In this document: positions 40,553-40,811 of the stretch, piece by piece
Position numbering within the stretch: position 1 is the first letter of the stretch
How the letters are laid out: every line of letters begins with the position of its first letter
Assembly: GCA_017521195.1 (NCBI GenBank)
Contig: JAFXGP010000091.1
Coordinates: 1 to 40,811, forward strand
Direction of reading: 5' to 3'
Length of the DNA: 40,811 nucleotides
From: Lachnospiraceae bacterium
GTDB lineage: Bacteria > Bacillota > Clostridia > Lachnospirales > Lachnospiraceae
Notes under the pieces: generated by a model
The model's database searches: none
What the model saw: only the letters and a program-made list of their open reading frames with translations
Told to the model about the DNA's origin: nothing
Translations under genes and position numbers: made by a program

Positions 40553-40585
40553 GAATGGCATTGTTAACAATGCCATTCTTTATAT
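40553..40585 (+). terminator. palindromic terminator ending the motility locus
   Basis: A 26-base perfect palindrome (40553-40578, arms GAATGGCATTGTT and its complement) is followed by CTTTATATA. The T tract is weak, so efficiency is uncertain, but the position after the last gene fits a terminator. Confidence 0.7.
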
Positions 40586-40602
40586 ATAACAGAAAAAAGT
40601 AC

Positions 40603-40631
40603 TTGATAAAAGTAAAAGTGTCTGATAAGAT
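40603..40631 (+). promoter_or_regulatory. first of two tandem promoter-like sites
   Basis: TTGATA at 40603-40608 and TAAGAT at 40626-40631 are spaced by 17 bases. They point right, toward the same downstream unit as the stronger promoter at 40762. Confidence 0.5.
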
Positions 40632-40761
40632 AGCAAAGTCGTGAAACGACAGGAAACAACAAAAGAAACGAGGAAAAACCACAGACTGTAGTAAGACTCA
40701 GGGGAGCCGCAGAGGTTGAAAAGAGTTTCGAAAAAAGTTTCAAAATAAAATAAAAAAGATG

Positions 40762-40791
40762 TTGACAAGAAACGACAAGCTGTGTTAGTAT
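40762..40791 (+). promoter_or_regulatory. strong sigma-A promoter, likely for a stable RNA operon
   Basis: A perfect TTGACA at 40762-40767 is followed after 18 bases by TAGTAT at 40786-40791, with A-rich UP-element-like sequence upstream (40734-40760). The downstream AAAGCTGTCGC resembles the initial region of Lachnospiraceae rRNA operons as I recall them. An imperfect inverted repeat (CGACA-A-GCT at 40773-40781, AGCTGTCG at 40797-40804) brackets the -10. The product is outside the window, so rRNA is inference. Confidence 0.65.
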
Positions 40792-40811
40792 AACAAAGCT
40801 GTCGCAAACAA

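Larger units (their letters stand above)
40492..40811 (+). other. gene-free stretch with terminator and tandem promoter-like sites
   Basis: No convincing coding region is seen in these 320 bases. They hold a palindromic terminator (40553-40585), a promoter-like site at 40603-40631, a small hairpin (GTCGT 40638-40642 with ACGAC 40646-40650) and a strong promoter at 40762-40791 running toward the right edge. The composition looks like the upstream region of a stable RNA operon, but the transcribed product lies outside the window. Confidence 0.6.

Noticed and set aside
1-40811. Mobile elements, prophage, CRISPR arrays, tRNA genes or defence systems
   Set aside because: Reading both strands gave no transposase, integrase, spacer-repeat array, tRNA cloverleaf or defence gene; the window is a continuous conserved locus.

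Overview
The window is a low-GC Firmicutes chromosome segment. Its gene content and order (topA-codY directly ahead of a flgB-to-fliA motility operon, FliY with a CheC-like core, FlhF/FlhG, CheC/CheD, FapA, and small tail proteins) point to a motile member of the Clostridia, most likely Lachnospiraceae (Roseburia/Agathobacter/Lachnospira type). All recognised genes are on the + strand, so every assignment rests on protein motifs, ribosome binding sites and gene order read from the sequence, not on a database search.

Region 1 (1-5345) is housekeeping. It holds the last codons of a PcrA/UvrD-type helicase, a small acidic membrane protein, the 23S rRNA methyltransferase RlmD, topoisomerase I (topA) and the global nutrient regulator codY. 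Intrinsic terminators follow the small membrane protein, topA and codY. The codY promoter has a 13/15 match to the CodY operator just upstream, which suggests autoregulation.

Region 2 (5346-17629) is the first motility unit. From a sigma-A-like promoter it encodes the rod (flgB, flgC, fliE), MS ring (fliF), switch protein fliG, export ATPase complex (fliH, fliI, fliJ), a MotE-like membrane protein, hook-length control (fliK), hook cap (flgD, with an unusual duplicated tail), a small flagellar-operon protein and a long hook protein (flgE). It ends in a hairpin terminator.

Region 3 (17630-40585) probably restarts at a well-formed promoter before motA. It encodes the stator (motA, motB), fliL, switch proteins fliM and fliY, cheY, the export gate (fliO, P, Q, R, flhB, flhA), flagellar placement factors (flhF, flhG), a PilZ protein, the chemotaxis core (cheB, cheA, cheW, cheC, cheD), a small membrane protein, sigma-28 (fliA), fapA and three poorly characterised tail genes. 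The last is a membrane-anchored protein with an MltG-type N-terminal domain. The window closes with two promoter-like sites, the second resembling a rRNA/tRNA operon promoter.

The locus supplies basal body, hook, motor, export machinery, signalling core and the late-gene sigma factor. Flagellin, the hook-filament junction proteins, flgM, cheR, cheV and chemoreceptors are absent and must lie elsewhere. No mobile elements, CRISPR arrays, prophage or defence genes were seen. The most unusual points are a ribosome binding site apparently brought to its start codon by a hairpin (38953-38989), the repeat-bearing FlgD tail, the repeat-expanded FliY linker and the uncharacterised tail genes.
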